In this document: one piece after another, positions 38,247 to 47,433 of the stretch
Numbering within the stretch: the stretch's first letter is position 1
Layout: every line of letters begins with the position of its first letter
From: an uncultured Alkaliphilus sp.
Lineage (GTDB): Bacteria > Bacillota > Clostridia > Peptostreptococcales > Natronincolaceae
Direction of reading: 5' to 3'
Assembly: GCA_938074565.1 (NCBI GenBank)
Contig: CALJEQ010000005.1
Span: forward strand, 1 to 64,000
DNA length: 64,000 nucleotides
The notes under the pieces: generated by a model
The model's input: the letters and a program-made list of their open reading frames with translations, nothing else
Told to the model about the DNA's origin: nothing
The model's database searches: none
Translations under genes and position numbers: made by a program

Positions 38247-40436
38247 ATGTTGGAAAATTTAATAGCCATGATAGAAGAATATAATCCTCAATGTGATGTG
38301 GGATTAATAATTCGTGCTTACAACTTTTCTGAAGAAGCCCATCAAGGTCAATATAGAAAGTCTGGTGAGCGTTATTTCATTCATCCAGTGGAAGTAGCAA
38401 AGATATTAATTAAATTAAGGTTAGATAGTAGTACTATTGTCGCAGCATTGCTCCATGATGTTATAGAAGATACAGATTATGGCTATGATAAAATAAAAAT
38501 GGAGTTTGGAGAAGAGATAGCTCAGTTGGTGGAAGGTGTTACAAAGCTTACTAGAATGTCTTTTGAATCCAAAGAAGAAAGAGAAGCAGAAAATCTTAGA
38601 AAAATGTTTGTGGCTATGGCTAAGGATATTCGTGTAATCTTAATTAAATTAGCTGATCGTCTTCACAACATGAGAACCTTAAAGTACCAGTCGGATGAAA
38701 AAAAGAAGGAAAAGGCATTGGAGACTTTAGAAATTTATGCTCCCATTGCCCACCGGTTGGGAATCTCTAGGATAAAGTGGGAGTTAGAGGACTTATGTCT
38801 TCGTTACATTGATCCAGAGGGTTATTATGATTTAGTAGAAAAAGTAGCCAGTAAACGTAGAGATAGAGAATTATTCATTAATCAAGTTATCAATGAGTTA
38901 CAGCTGAAATTAACAGACTTTAGTATAGAGGGGGAAATTTCTGGTAGACCAAAACACTTCTATAGCATATATAGGAAAATGGTTTATCAAGGAAAATCCT
39001 TTGATGAAATATTCGACTTTTTGGCGGTACGAGTATTGGTGGAAACCATTAAAGATTGTTATGGTGTATTAGGTATTGTCCATACTATGTGGAAGCCTAT
39101 TCCAGGTAGATTTAAGGATTATATTGCTATGCCCAAGCCCAATATGTATCAATCACTACATACCACTGTAATTGGACCTAAAGGTGAACCTGTAGAAATT
39201 CAGATTAGAACCTTAGAAATGCATCAAATATCTGAATATGGAATTGCTGCCCATTGGAAATATAAAGAGGGTAAAAGTGGTGATCCTGATAATATTAGTG
39301 GAAACCTTTCATGGGTTGGTCAAATGTTGGAGTTGGAAAAAGCATCAGAAGATCCTAAAGAATTCATGGAATCTTTAAAGGTAGACTTATTTACCAATGA
39401 AGTATTTGTTTTTACACCAAAAGGTGAAGTAATTAACCTTCCCACTGGTTCTACCCCCATTGATTTTGCATATAGAATACATTCAGATATAGGGAACAAA
39501 TGCGTAGGCTCTAAAGTGGATGGAAGAATAGTACCGTTGGATTACAAGTTAAAGAATGGAAATATAATAGAGATTTTAACTTCTTCCAACAGTAATGGCC
39601 CTAGTCGAGATTGGTTGAAGATTGTTAAAAGTTCTCAAGCTAAAAATAAGATTAGGCAATGGTTTAAGAAGGAAAGACGTGAAGAGAACGTAGAAAAAGG
39701 TCGCGAAATATTAGAAAGAGAAATTAAAAGACAAGGGCTTCAACAGCAAGAAGCATTACAAGTTAAATTGTTAATTTCAATTGCTAAAAGATTGGGTTTA
39801 AACAATGAAGAAGACTTATATGCTGCCATTGGTTATGGAGGTATTACCCTTAGTCAAGTTTTACCTAAAATAAAAGATGTCATTAAAAAAGATACTGTAA
39901 AAAAAGAGACGGTTGCAGATTTATTAGATAAAGAAGGAAATTCTCAACATAAGTTACAAGAAGAAAAAAACAACACTAAAAAGAAACAGGGTCAAGGAGT
40001 TACAGTAAAAGGTATTGACAATATTATGGTAAGATTTTCCCGATGTTGCAATCCAGTCCCTGGAGATGAAATAATTGGTTATATAACTAGGGGTCGAGGG
40101 GTTTCAATTCATCGTAAAGATTGCCCTAATTTAATGGATACCATTGAATCTGCCGATCGTTTAATTGATGTAGAATGGGATACAAATAAACAGAGAAGTT
40201 TTCAAGCAGAAATACAAATTAGAGCTTATGATAAGAAGGGTTTATTATCTGAAATAACTAGGGTGATTACAGATAGTAAGATGATTGTTAATGCTTTAAA
40301 TGCAAGAACAAATAAAGAACGTCTAGCAGTGCTTAATTTAACTATAGAGATTGATGACATTAATCAGTTAGACAAAATTATGCAAAAGTTCAGGAATCTA
40401 AGTGAGGTATTAGATGTACATCGGGTTATTACCTAG
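38247..40436 (+). CDS. relA: Bifunctional (p)ppGpp synthetase/hydrolase RelA/SpoT
   Basis: Makes and degrades the stringent-response alarmone. 729 residues from ATG 38247 behind GAGAGGGTGA. HD hydrolase domain with HDVIEDT and LIKLADRLHNMRTL, synthetase domain with GRPKHFYSIYRKM and PKPNMYQSLHTTVIG, TGS domain (VFVFTPKGEVINLPTGSTPIDFAY), a helical part, a conserved-Cys domain (SRCCNPVPGDEIIGYITRG) and a C-terminal ACT domain. Both catalytic halves look intact. Confidence 0.97.
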   Translation: MLENLIAMIEEYNPQCDVGLIIRAYNFSEEAHQGQYRKSGERYFIHPVEVAKILIKLRLDSSTIVAALLHDVIEDTDYGYDKIKMEFGEEIAQLVEGVTKLTRMSFESKEEREAENLRKMFVAMAKDIRVILIKLADRLHNMRTLKYQSDEKKKEKALETLEIYAPIAHRLGISRIKWELEDLCLRYIDPEGYYDLVEKVASKRRDRELFINQVINELQLKLTDFSIEGEISGRPKHFYSIYRKMVYQGKSFDEIFDFLAVRVLVETIKDCYGVLGIVHTMWKPIPGRFKDYIAMPKPNMYQSLHTTVIGPKGEPVEIQIRTLEMHQISEYGIAAHWKYKEGKSGDPDNISGNLSWVGQMLELEKASEDPKEFMESLKVDLFTNEVFVFTPKGEVINLPTGSTPIDFAYRIHSDIGNKCVGSKVDGRIVPLDYKLKNGNIIEILTSSNSNGPSRDWLKIVKSSQAKNKIRQWFKKERREENVEKGREILEREIKRQGLQQQEALQVKLLISIAKRLGLNNEEDLYAAIGYGGITLSQVLPKIKDVIKKDTVKKETVADLLDKEGNSQHKLQEEKNNTKKKQGQGVTVKGIDNIMVRFSRCCNPVPGDEIIGYITRGRGVSIHRKDCPNLMDTIESADRLIDVEWDTNKQRSFQAEIQIRAYDKKGLLSEITRVITDSKMIVNALNARTNKERLAVLNLTIEIDDINQLDKIMQKFRNLSEVLDVHRVIT

Positions 40437-40451
40437 TTCAAGGAGGATGGC

Positions 40452-40901
40452 ATGAGAGCAGTTGCACAAAGGATTAAAGAAGGTAGAGTTGAGGTGGAAG
40501 GGGAAGTTACCGGAGAAATACAACAAGGCCTTTTGGTGTATTTAGGTGTTGGTAGTGATGATACTAATCAAGACGTTAAATATATGGCTGAAAAATTGGT
40601 GAACCTAAGGATATTTGAAGATGCAAATGAAAAAATGAATTTTTCAGTAGTAGATATAGGTGGAAAAATGTTGGTGGTTTCGCAATTCACCCTATATGGT
40701 GATTGTAGAAAAGGAAGAAGACCCAATTTTACAGAAGCTGCAAAACCTGAAATTGCAGATCAACTTTATTTGGAACTGGTAAAAACATGTAAAGAAATGG
40801 GAGTACAGGTTGAAACAGGTGTTTTTCAAGCTGACATGAAGGTCTATTCTATTAATGATGGGCCTGTAACCATGCTTATAGACAGTAAGAAAGGTTTTTA
40901 A
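40452..40901 (+). CDS. dtd: D-aminoacyl-tRNA deacylase
   Basis: Frees tRNA from wrongly attached D-amino acids. 149 residues, ATG 40452 behind AAGGAGG. Active-site motifs SQFTLYGD and NDGPVTML (GP motif) are present. Its presence suits a cell that makes D-ornithine and D-alanine in bulk. Fifteen bases after relA, in the same operon. Confidence 0.96.
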   Translation: MRAVAQRIKEGRVEVEGEVTGEIQQGLLVYLGVGSDDTNQDVKYMAEKLVNLRIFEDANEKMNFSVVDIGGKMLVVSQFTLYGDCRKGRRPNFTEAAKPEIADQLYLELVKTCKEMGVQVETGVFQADMKVYSINDGPVTMLIDSKKGF

Positions 40902-40914
40902 GGAGGAATTGAGT

Positions 40915-41535
40915 ATGTTATTAGAGAAAATACCAGCGGGGGTATATGGTGTCAATTGCTACGTAATTGCCGATGAAAAGACCAATAAAGCAGCAGTTAT
41001 CGACCCAGGTGGAGATGCAGATAAAATAATCAATTTTATAGAAGAAAATGAATTAGAATTAGAATATATAATTTTAACCCATGCCCATGGAGATCATATT
41101 GGTGGAGTAGAGGGTATCCAAAAGAAATTAAATACAGCAGTATATTTACATGAGGCAGATTTATATATTTTAAAAGATAAAAATAAAAACTACTCGGCTT
41201 CAATGGGTGGTGCAGGTTGTGAAATAGACACCGATAAGTTTGTTGTAGATGGACAAGAACTTTTATTAGGTGAACTGAAAATGCAAATTATTCATACACC
41301 AGGACATACCCCTGGAGGAATATGTATAAAAGTAGAAAATATACTTTTCACTGGAGATACTTTGTTCTCTAATTCCATTGGTAGAACAGACTTAGAAGGT
41401 GGAAGTTATGAAGAAATAGTTAATGGTATAAAAACAAAATTAATGGTACTAGACGATGAAATAACAGTTTTGCCAGGGCATGGACCAGCCACCAGAATAG
41501 GTATTGAAAAATTGACAAATCCATATATTAAGTAA
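40915..41535 (+). CDS. MBL-fold metallohydrolase, glyoxalase II-like
   Basis: 206 residues; ATG 40915 lies eight bases after AAGGAGG, better than the TTG at 40909. Metal-binding motifs THAHGDH, GHTPGG, FTGDTLFSNSIGRTD and the late His in LPGHGPAT are all present. The family includes hydroxyacylglutathione hydrolase and related thioesterases; the real substrate is unknown. A gene of this kind regularly stands between dtd and hemZ in Firmicutes. Confidence 0.92.
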   Translation: MLLEKIPAGVYGVNCYVIADEKTNKAAVIDPGGDADKIINFIEENELELEYIILTHAHGDHIGGVEGIQKKLNTAVYLHEADLYILKDKNKNYSASMGGAGCEIDTDKFVVDGQELLLGELKMQIIHTPGHTPGGICIKVENILFTGDTLFSNSIGRTDLEGGSYEEIVNGIKTKLMVLDDEITVLPGHGPATRIGIEKLTNPYIK

Positions 41536-41541
41536 AGTATA

Positions 41542-41592
41542 CTCCCGGGATATGAGGGTAAAATAGTAATAAATCGTTTCCGGGAGGTTTTT
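41542..41592 (+). promoter_or_regulatory. Terminator-like hairpin carrying the next gene's ribosome binding site
   Basis: CTCCCGG (41542-41548) pairs with CCGGGAG (41580-41586) over a 31-base loop and is followed by a T6 run. The GGGAGG ribosome binding site of the small gene at 41596 lies in the right arm. The structure could end transcription after the MBL gene or block translation of the small gene. Confidence 0.5.
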
Positions 41593-41595
41593 TAT

Positions 41596-41775
41596 ATGAA
41601 AAAAAGAATTGGTGAGTACATACAAGACATAAAAAGAAGAAGCTTTACAGATATGCATCTTCACGATTTTTTGGACATGAAGGAAGCGGGTTTGTCAGAT
41701 AGTGAGATGGCTATGGAATTTGGAGTTAGTAAAAAAGTTATAGAATCATTGAATAGGGAAATAAAAGAAGACTAG
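41596..41775 (+). CDS. Small protein with helix-turn-helix-like sequence
   Basis: 59 residues from ATG 41596 behind GGGAGG. The second half (MKEAGLSDSEMAMEFGVSKKVIESLN) reads like a helix-turn-helix; the first half is basic (KKRIGEYIQDIKRRS). No family recognised. The compact frame, good ribosome binding site and only 17 bases to hemZ support a real gene. It may be a DNA- or RNA-binding regulator, which is inference from the helix-turn-helix pattern. Confidence 0.65.
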   Translation: MKKRIGEYIQDIKRRSFTDMHLHDFLDMKEAGLSDSEMAMEFGVSKKVIESLNREIKED

Positions 41776-41792
41776 CGATGGGAGTTTAAAGG

Positions 41793-43274
41793 ATGATTAA
41801 GGTTGTTTGTATTGGGCATAACTATGCCTATGAAGTTAAAGAGCTACTAAAATTGTTTTATCCCCCTGAGGAAATACTGATTTCAATTAATGACGAGACT
41901 GTAGAAGCAATGGTTTCCATAGATGAAGTAATCATCAGTAGTGTTAATGTTATAGATGAACAAATAATAGTTGAAACAGAAATTCAGTATAATGGAAAAA
42001 TAGAAAAAATTAGAGAAGTTAGAAACTTGATGAATTGTAATGTTCTACATAAAAGAAAAGTAGAAAAAAACCTCGTTAAAAGGGGTATTTTTCAATTGTT
42101 AGAAAAAGTAAAGAAAACATATATACCTTGGGGAATATTAATTGGTATTAGACCAACAAAAATAGTCCACGAATTAATGGAAGAAGGGAAACCTAAAGAA
42201 GAAATCTTAAAAATACTACAAGAAGAGTATCTTATCCAACAGGAAAAGGGACAGCTTCTTCTATCGGTGGCTGAAACAGAGCATCCCTTTATTTATCCTA
42301 TAGATGAAGATAAAATTAGTATTTATATTAGTATTCCATTTTGCCCCACCCGTTGTATATATTGTTCTTTTCCATCTAATCCAATAAAACAATGGGGGCA
42401 TTTAAAAGATGATTATGTTGATGCCTTATGCAAAGAAATAGTAGAAACTGCAAAAGACTTTAATCATAGAGGGAAGATTATTGAAACCGTCTACATCGGT
42501 GGAGGTACACCATCTACCTTAAATATAACTCAAATGGAAAAGCTATTTAATTGTTTAAAGGATTCTTTTAACTTACAAACAATAAAGGAGCTAACCTTTG
42601 AAGCAGGGCGTCCAGACACGATAGATGAAGAAAAATTGCAATTTTTATTAAATAATGGAGTTACACGTTTAAGCATTAATCCTCAATCTATGAATGATTG
42701 TACCTTACAAACTATTGGCAGAAATCATTCAGTGGAGGACATTAAAAAAGCTTATTTCCTAGCTGAAAAGGTTGGTTTTAAGAACATAAACATGGATTTG
42801 ATTATTGGATTACCAGGGGAAGATTCTTCTATGGTAGAGAATACGATGAAGGAATTATTGGATCTTAAGCCCAACAACTTAACTGTACATACTTTAGCTG
42901 TTAAGAAGGCTTCTCAACTTAAGGAAGAAAAAGAATCCTATCGATTGGAAGAGGAAGAAGAAGTTATTAAAATGTTGAAAATTACCCAAGACTATGCTAA
43001 TAAAATGGGGTTAAAACCTTATTATATGTATCGTCAAAAGCATATGCTAGGGCATTTAGAGAATATTGGTTTTTGTAAACCTGGGTTTGAGGGAATCTAT
43101 AATATATTAATTATGGAGGAAAAGCAGACCATACTTGCCTTTGGAGCAGGGGCCGTTTCTAAATTCGTGTTTCCTAAGGAAAATCGACTGGAGAGGGTGC
43201 CGAATATTAAAAACCTAGAACTATATTTGGAAAGAGTCGATGAAATGGCGACTCGTAAAAAAAATTACCTTTAG
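41793..43274 (+). CDS. hemZ: Coproporphyrinogen dehydrogenase-like radical SAM protein HemZ
   Basis: 493 residues from ATG 41793. An N-terminal ~160-residue domain is followed by a radical SAM/HemN-type core with C-x3-C-x2-C in PFCPTRCIYCSF, YIGGGTPSTL, FEAGRPDTID and RLSINPQSMND. HemZ/HemN-type enzymes oxidise coproporphyrinogen III without oxygen; in organisms without full haem synthesis the role is unclear, and no other haem gene is seen here. The order dtd-MBL-hemZ-hisS is typical of clostridia. Confidence 0.9.
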   Translation: MIKVVCIGHNYAYEVKELLKLFYPPEEILISINDETVEAMVSIDEVIISSVNVIDEQIIVETEIQYNGKIEKIREVRNLMNCNVLHKRKVEKNLVKRGIFQLLEKVKKTYIPWGILIGIRPTKIVHELMEEGKPKEEILKILQEEYLIQQEKGQLLLSVAETEHPFIYPIDEDKISIYISIPFCPTRCIYCSFPSNPIKQWGHLKDDYVDALCKEIVETAKDFNHRGKIIETVYIGGGTPSTLNITQMEKLFNCLKDSFNLQTIKELTFEAGRPDTIDEEKLQFLLNNGVTRLSINPQSMNDCTLQTIGRNHSVEDIKKAYFLAEKVGFKNINMDLIIGLPGEDSSMVENTMKELLDLKPNNLTVHTLAVKKASQLKEEKESYRLEEEEEVIKMLKITQDYANKMGLKPYYMYRQKHMLGHLENIGFCKPGFEGIYNILIMEEKQTILAFGAGAVSKFVFPKENRLERVPNIKNLELYLERVDEMATRKKNYL

Positions 43275-43278
43275 TAGG

Positions 43279-43307
43279 TTGACAACATATAGAAAAAACC
43301 TTATAAT
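43279..43307 (+). promoter_or_regulatory. Consensus sigma-A promoter of hisS-aspS
   Basis: A perfect TTGACA (43279-43284) and TATAAT (43302-43307) spaced 17 bases; starts the T-box leader. Confidence 0.93.
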
Positions 43308-43313
43308 ATTAGC

Positions 43314-43555
43314 AATTCAATACATTACATACGTTTAATCAGGAATAGTAGATAGGATACCCGTTGAAGCGAGTCGAGGAGGGTGAAAGCTCGATACGAA
43401 GGATCAAATTGAAGACACCAGATGAGTATATTTTCTGAAGTCAGTAGGAAAGTCCGTAGGCCTGCGTTAAAGGTTTAAGTGGGATTCAATCCAATTAGGG
43501 TGGTACCGCGGGAAATATAAACTCTCGTCCCTTACCAGGGCATGGGGGTTTTTTT
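43314..43555 (+). ncRNA. T-box leader of hisS-aspS
   Basis: The conserved T-box AGGGTGGTACCGCGGG (43497-43512) precedes a CTCTCGTCCC segment and a terminator-like end (CCCTTA/TGGGGG with T7 at 43549-43555). The 5' part is Stem I: AGTAGATAGG supplies the left side of the specifier loop, and the right side near 43411-43420 reads GAAGACACCA. That text holds overlapping codons GAC (Asp) and CAC (His), which match the two synthetases encoded downstream. Uncharged tRNA pairing with the specifier and T-box prevents termination. The T-box call is firm; the exact specifier is inference. Confidence 0.93.
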
Positions 43556-43599
43556 GTTGCCAAAAAAATAGTTAAAAATAGGATGGAGGAGTAATAATT

Positions 43600-44874
43600 A
43601 TGAAAATAAGTACAGCAACTGTAAAAGGAACATTTGACATAGTACCTTCAGATATGAGATTAAGGGAATGGATGAAAAATACTGTTTTAAATATTTATAA
43701 AAAAAGTGGTTTTGAACAGATTGAAACACCATCAATAGAAAATCTGGAATTACTAACTAAGAGTGAAGGTGGAGAAAATCTTAATCTTCTGTTTAAAATC
43801 CTAAAAAGAGGAGAAAAACTTGATTTAGGAAAAGAAAATTTAAGTGAAGATAGTATTTGTGATTTAGGGCTAAGATATGATTTAACCCTACCATTAAGTA
43901 GGTTTTATACTAATAATCGTGAAGTACTGCCTAACCCATTTAAAGCAATACAAACAGGTTGGGTATGGAGGGCAGAGAAGCCCCAAAAGGGAAGGTTTAG
44001 ACAATTTACCCAATGTGATATAGACATCATGGGAGAAAAATCTGAAATAGCAGAAATTGAGCTAATTACCACCACAGCTAAAGCCTTGAAAGCATTGACT
44101 TTTGATAATTTTACAGTAAAAATTAATGATAGAAGACTACTGAAAAGTGTAATTACAAGTATAGGATTTGAAGAACAAGAAGTTGAATCCCTTTGTATTA
44201 CCCTTGATAAAATGGATAAAATAGGCAGAGATGGAGTAACAAAGGAATTATTGTCTAAGGGTTATAATGAAGAGAAGGTAACTGCCTTTTTATCAGCACT
44301 GGAGGATTTAAAGGGCTTAGACAAAGAAGTTTTATCAAAATATAATGTAGAAGAAGAAGTTCTTGACTCTTTAAGAAGAGTAATAGAAGTGGTTCAAAAA
44401 CAGTCTAAGGGAGTATATAACATAGAGTTTGATGTTACTTTAATTAGAGGAATGGGTTATTATACAGGTCAAATATTTGAAATTGTTAGTAATGACTTTG
44501 GTAGTTCAATAGCTGGTGGTGGAAGATATGATAAAATGATAGGTAGATTCCAAAAAGAAGATGTACCTGCTGTTGGTTTTTCCATAGGTTTTGAAAGAAT
44601 CTTTTCTATTTTAAAGGAAAGGAATTTTGAAATACCAGACGCTACTGCAAAATTGGCATTGTTATTTACATCATCTGATGATATTAATGCAGTTTTAGAA
44701 TGGGCTAATGGTTTAAGGGAAGAAGGTAAAATTGTTAGTGTATTCCCTAAAAACAAGAAATTTGGTAAGCAGATTAATAACTTAATTAGACAACGTTTTG
44801 ATGCCTATGCCATCTGTAATGAGGGTGTATTAGGAGAAGTTACTAAATTAGAAGCAGAAGAAGAAGAAAAATAG
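43600..44874 (+). CDS. hisS: Histidyl-tRNA synthetase, non-standard motif 2 type
   Basis: Charges tRNA-His. 424 residues, ATG 43600 behind GGAGGAG. A class II synthetase with GTFDIVPSDM, motif 2 region WVWRAEKPQKGRFRQFTQCD, the histidine-binding RGMGYYTGQIFEI and GGGRYDKMIG, and a C-terminal anticodon domain. At the place where common bacterial enzymes read LRPEGT, this one reads LRYDLTLPLSRFY, as in archaeal and eukaryotic HisRS and a minority of bacterial ones. The gene is T-box regulated and followed by aspS. Confidence 0.93.
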   Translation: MKISTATVKGTFDIVPSDMRLREWMKNTVLNIYKKSGFEQIETPSIENLELLTKSEGGENLNLLFKILKRGEKLDLGKENLSEDSICDLGLRYDLTLPLSRFYTNNREVLPNPFKAIQTGWVWRAEKPQKGRFRQFTQCDIDIMGEKSEIAEIELITTTAKALKALTFDNFTVKINDRRLLKSVITSIGFEEQEVESLCITLDKMDKIGRDGVTKELLSKGYNEEKVTAFLSALEDLKGLDKEVLSKYNVEEEVLDSLRRVIEVVQKQSKGVYNIEFDVTLIRGMGYYTGQIFEIVSNDFGSSIAGGGRYDKMIGRFQKEDVPAVGFSIGFERIFSILKERNFEIPDATAKLALLFTSSDDINAVLEWANGLREEGKIVSVFPKNKKFGKQINNLIRQRFDAYAICNEGVLGEVTKLEAEEEEK

Positions 44875-44886
44875 ATAAAAGTAGCA

Positions 44887-44924
44887 GATAAAAAAATAGA
44901 TAAAAAAATAGATAAAAAAATATA
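44887..44924. repeat. Short tandem repeat between hisS and aspS
   Basis: A 12-base unit GATAAAAAAATA is repeated about three times with slight changes. It lies in the 117-base gap of the operon; no function is evident. Confidence 0.75.
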
Positions 44925-44991
44925 ATAACGGACATGAAGTATGTGGAAGAGTAGTCAAGTTTGAAAAGAATCAGGCTAAGGAGGTTTATAT

Positions 44992-46764
44992 ATGACAACA
45001 AAGTTAAAGAGAACCCATATGGGGGGAACATTAAGAAGTCAGCAGATTGAAGAAAAAGTAACATTAATGGGATGGGTACAAAAAAGAAGAGACTTAGGTG
45101 GCTTAATATTTGTAGACTTAAGAGATCGTAGTGGTATTGTTCAGATTGTGTTTGATCAAACGGTATCAGAAGAAGCCTTTAAAAAGGCTGAACAATTAGG
45201 TTCGGAATATGTTATTGCAGTGGAAGGTAAAGTATTACTAAGACAATCGGTTAATCCAAACCTACCTACGGGAGAAATAGAAATTTTTGCAGAAGAGTTG
45301 GTCATTTTAAATACATCAGAAACGCCACCAATATATATAAAGGACGATGATGATGTTTCAGAAAATTTAAGACTAAAATATCGCTACTTAGATTTAAGAA
45401 AATCATCAATGCAAAAAAACCTTCTAATTAGACATGAAACAGCTAAAATAGTGAGAAATTTTTTAAGTGATGAAGGTTTTATTGAAGTGGAAACACCTGT
45501 TTTAACAAAACCAACACCTGAAGGAGCTAGAGACTATTTAGTACCTAGTAGAGTTAATCCAGGAAAGTTTTATGCACTACCTCAATCACCTCAGTTGTTT
45601 AAACAATTGTTAATGGTGTCTGGAATGGATAGATATTTTCAAATTGTAAAATGTTTTAGAGACGAAGACCTTAGAGCAGACCGACAACCAGAGTTTACCC
45701 AAATAGACTGTGAAATGTCCTTTGTTGATGTGGAGGATGTTATTGAGATTAATGAAAGGTTAATGAAGCGGGTATTTAAAGAGGTTTTAAATGTGGAACT
45801 TCAGTTACCATTACAACAGATTACATATGAAGAAGCTATGGAAAGATATGGTTTAGATAAGCCAGATGTACGTTTTGGTTTTGAATTAATTAATGTTTCC
45901 GACATTGTGAAGGAATGTGGCTTTAAAGTATTTGCTTCAGCAGTGGAAAATGGTGGTTCTGTTAGAGGAATTAACATAAAAGGTTACGGAGAACAATTTA
46001 GTCGGAAAGATATTACTTCATTAGAAGACTATGCAAAAAACTATGGAGCTAAAGGTCTGGCATGGATTAAAGTAACTGAGGAAGGGGTAACTTCACCAAT
46101 TGCTAAGTTCTTTAACGAAGAAGAAATGGCACTGTTATTGGAAACAACTAAGGCAGAAAAGGGAGACTTAGTGTTATTTGTTGCCGATAAAAACAGTGTT
46201 GTTTATGACTCTTTAGGTCATTTAAGAGGAGAGGTTGCTAAACGACTTGGACTGTTAAATAAAGAGGAATATAAGGCGATTTGGGTTACTGAATTCCCAC
46301 TGTTTGAACATGATGAAGAAGAAAATCGATATGTTGCTAAGCATCATCCTTTTACATCGCCAGTGGTGGAAGATATTCCTTTATTAGAAACAGAACCTGA
46401 AAGAGTAAGGGCTAGAGCCTACGATTTAGTTATAAATGGTTATGAAGTTGGGGGAGGAAGTATTAGAATACACTCTTCTGAACTACAAGAAAAAATGTTT
46501 AAGGCTCTTGGATTCTCTAAAGAAGAGGCATGGGAACAGTTTGGTTTTCTATTAAATGCATTTAAATACGGTACACCACCCCACGGAGGAATTGCCTTTG
46601 GGCTTGACCGTTTAATCATGTTGTTAACAAAGGAAGATAATATTAGGGAAGTAATTGCCTTCCCTAAAACCCAAAATGCCAGCTGTCCATTAACCAATGC
46701 ACCAGCTGTTGCAGAAGAAAAGGCATTGAAGGAATTAAGCATACAACTAGATTTAGAGAAATAA
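44992..46764 (+). CDS. aspS: Aspartyl-tRNA synthetase
   Basis: Charges tRNA-Asp. 590 residues from ATG 44992 behind AAGGAGG. N-terminal OB fold (GWVQKRRDLGGLIFVDLRDRS), motif 1 region FIEVETPVLTKPTPEGARD, flipping-loop and motif 2 CFRDEDLRADRQPEFTQID, the bacterial GAD insertion, and motif 3 GIAFGLDRLIML. Whether it is discriminating or also charges tRNA-Asn is not decidable here. Shares the T-box leader with hisS. Confidence 0.97.
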   Translation: MTTKLKRTHMGGTLRSQQIEEKVTLMGWVQKRRDLGGLIFVDLRDRSGIVQIVFDQTVSEEAFKKAEQLGSEYVIAVEGKVLLRQSVNPNLPTGEIEIFAEELVILNTSETPPIYIKDDDDVSENLRLKYRYLDLRKSSMQKNLLIRHETAKIVRNFLSDEGFIEVETPVLTKPTPEGARDYLVPSRVNPGKFYALPQSPQLFKQLLMVSGMDRYFQIVKCFRDEDLRADRQPEFTQIDCEMSFVDVEDVIEINERLMKRVFKEVLNVELQLPLQQITYEEAMERYGLDKPDVRFGFELINVSDIVKECGFKVFASAVENGGSVRGINIKGYGEQFSRKDITSLEDYAKNYGAKGLAWIKVTEEGVTSPIAKFFNEEEMALLLETTKAEKGDLVLFVADKNSVVYDSLGHLRGEVAKRLGLLNKEEYKAIWVTEFPLFEHDEEENRYVAKHHPFTSPVVEDIPLLETEPERVRARAYDLVINGYEVGGGSIRIHSSELQEKMFKALGFSKEEAWEQFGFLLNAFKYGTPPHGGIAFGLDRLIMLLTKEDNIREVIAFPKTQNASCPLTNAPAVAEEKALKELSIQLDLEK

Positions 46765-46826
46765 TTGAAGACGTTTAAATAGATTCTTTTACTCCAATGA
46801 AATAGCATTTATTTTCGTTATAATTT

Positions 46827-46874
46827 AAAGCCAGCACCCTACGTATTTTCTATGTACGTTATGGTGCTGGCTTT
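46827..46874. terminator. Hairpin after aspS
   Basis: AAAGCCAGCACC (46827-46838) pairs with GGTGCTGGCTTT (46863-46874); the T run is weak. Between here and 47046 I see no gene. Confidence 0.65.
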
Positions 46875-47045
46875 CGTTACATTTAAAATAAAAAAGTTTT
46901 AAAAGCTAACTGTCGCTAAAAGTAAACTACTTCAAGACAATAGTGGATGTTTTATATAAAAAAAATTATTAAATAGTAGTTTGTAAAGATAAAACAAGGG
47001 TATTAATATATTAATAAAGTAAAATTAACAAGTGTAAAAATTTAC

Positions 47046-47091
47046 TTGACAAAAGATAGAATATTTATTAAAATATTGATAATGATTATCA
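47046..47091 (+). promoter_or_regulatory. Fur-controlled promoter of the DUF2325 gene
   Basis: TTGACA (47046-47051), 17-base spacer and TAAAAT (47069-47074) form a promoter. Directly downstream, TGATAATGATTATCA (47077-47091) is a perfect 7-1-7 inverted repeat identical to the Bacillus Fur box consensus and would cover the transcription start. Iron repression is therefore likely. Confidence 0.88.
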
Positions 47092-47120
47092 TTTTCGTTA
47101 ATTAGTTAGGGGGTACATAT

Positions 47121-47429
47121 ATGAAAGCATTATTAGTAGGAGCAGATCGTTTGGGAAATATACCAAATACATTAGAGAATCATGGAATAAAAGATTATAT
47201 ACACTGGACAGGTAGAAAAAAAGGAATGAGAAAATTTGACATTCCCGAGGAGATAGATATGATTATTGTTTTTTATGATTTTATTGAACATAATATTACT
47301 GAAATTGTTAAACAAAAAGCAAAACAAAACAATATTCCTTGTGTGTTTTCAAGAAGAGCCTGTAGCGACTTAAGTAGAAGGCTACAAGACTGTAAAGGAT
47401 GTAATGTGTGTTTGATTTCTAATAATTAA
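47121..47429 (+). CDS. DUF2325 family protein, predicted iron-regulated
   Basis: 102 residues from ATG 47121 behind AGGGGGT. An alpha/beta fold begins with KALLVGADRLGNIP, then the basic WTGRKKGMRKF and MIIVFYDFIEHNIT. A Cys-rich end, SRRACSDLSRRL and CKGCNVC, could bind a metal or sense redox state. Family function is unknown. The Fur box over its promoter links it to iron limitation. Confidence 0.82.
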   Translation: MKALLVGADRLGNIPNTLENHGIKDYIHWTGRKKGMRKFDIPEEIDMIIVFYDFIEHNITEIVKQKAKQNNIPCVFSRRACSDLSRRLQDCKGCNVCLISNN

Positions 47430-47433
47430 AAAG

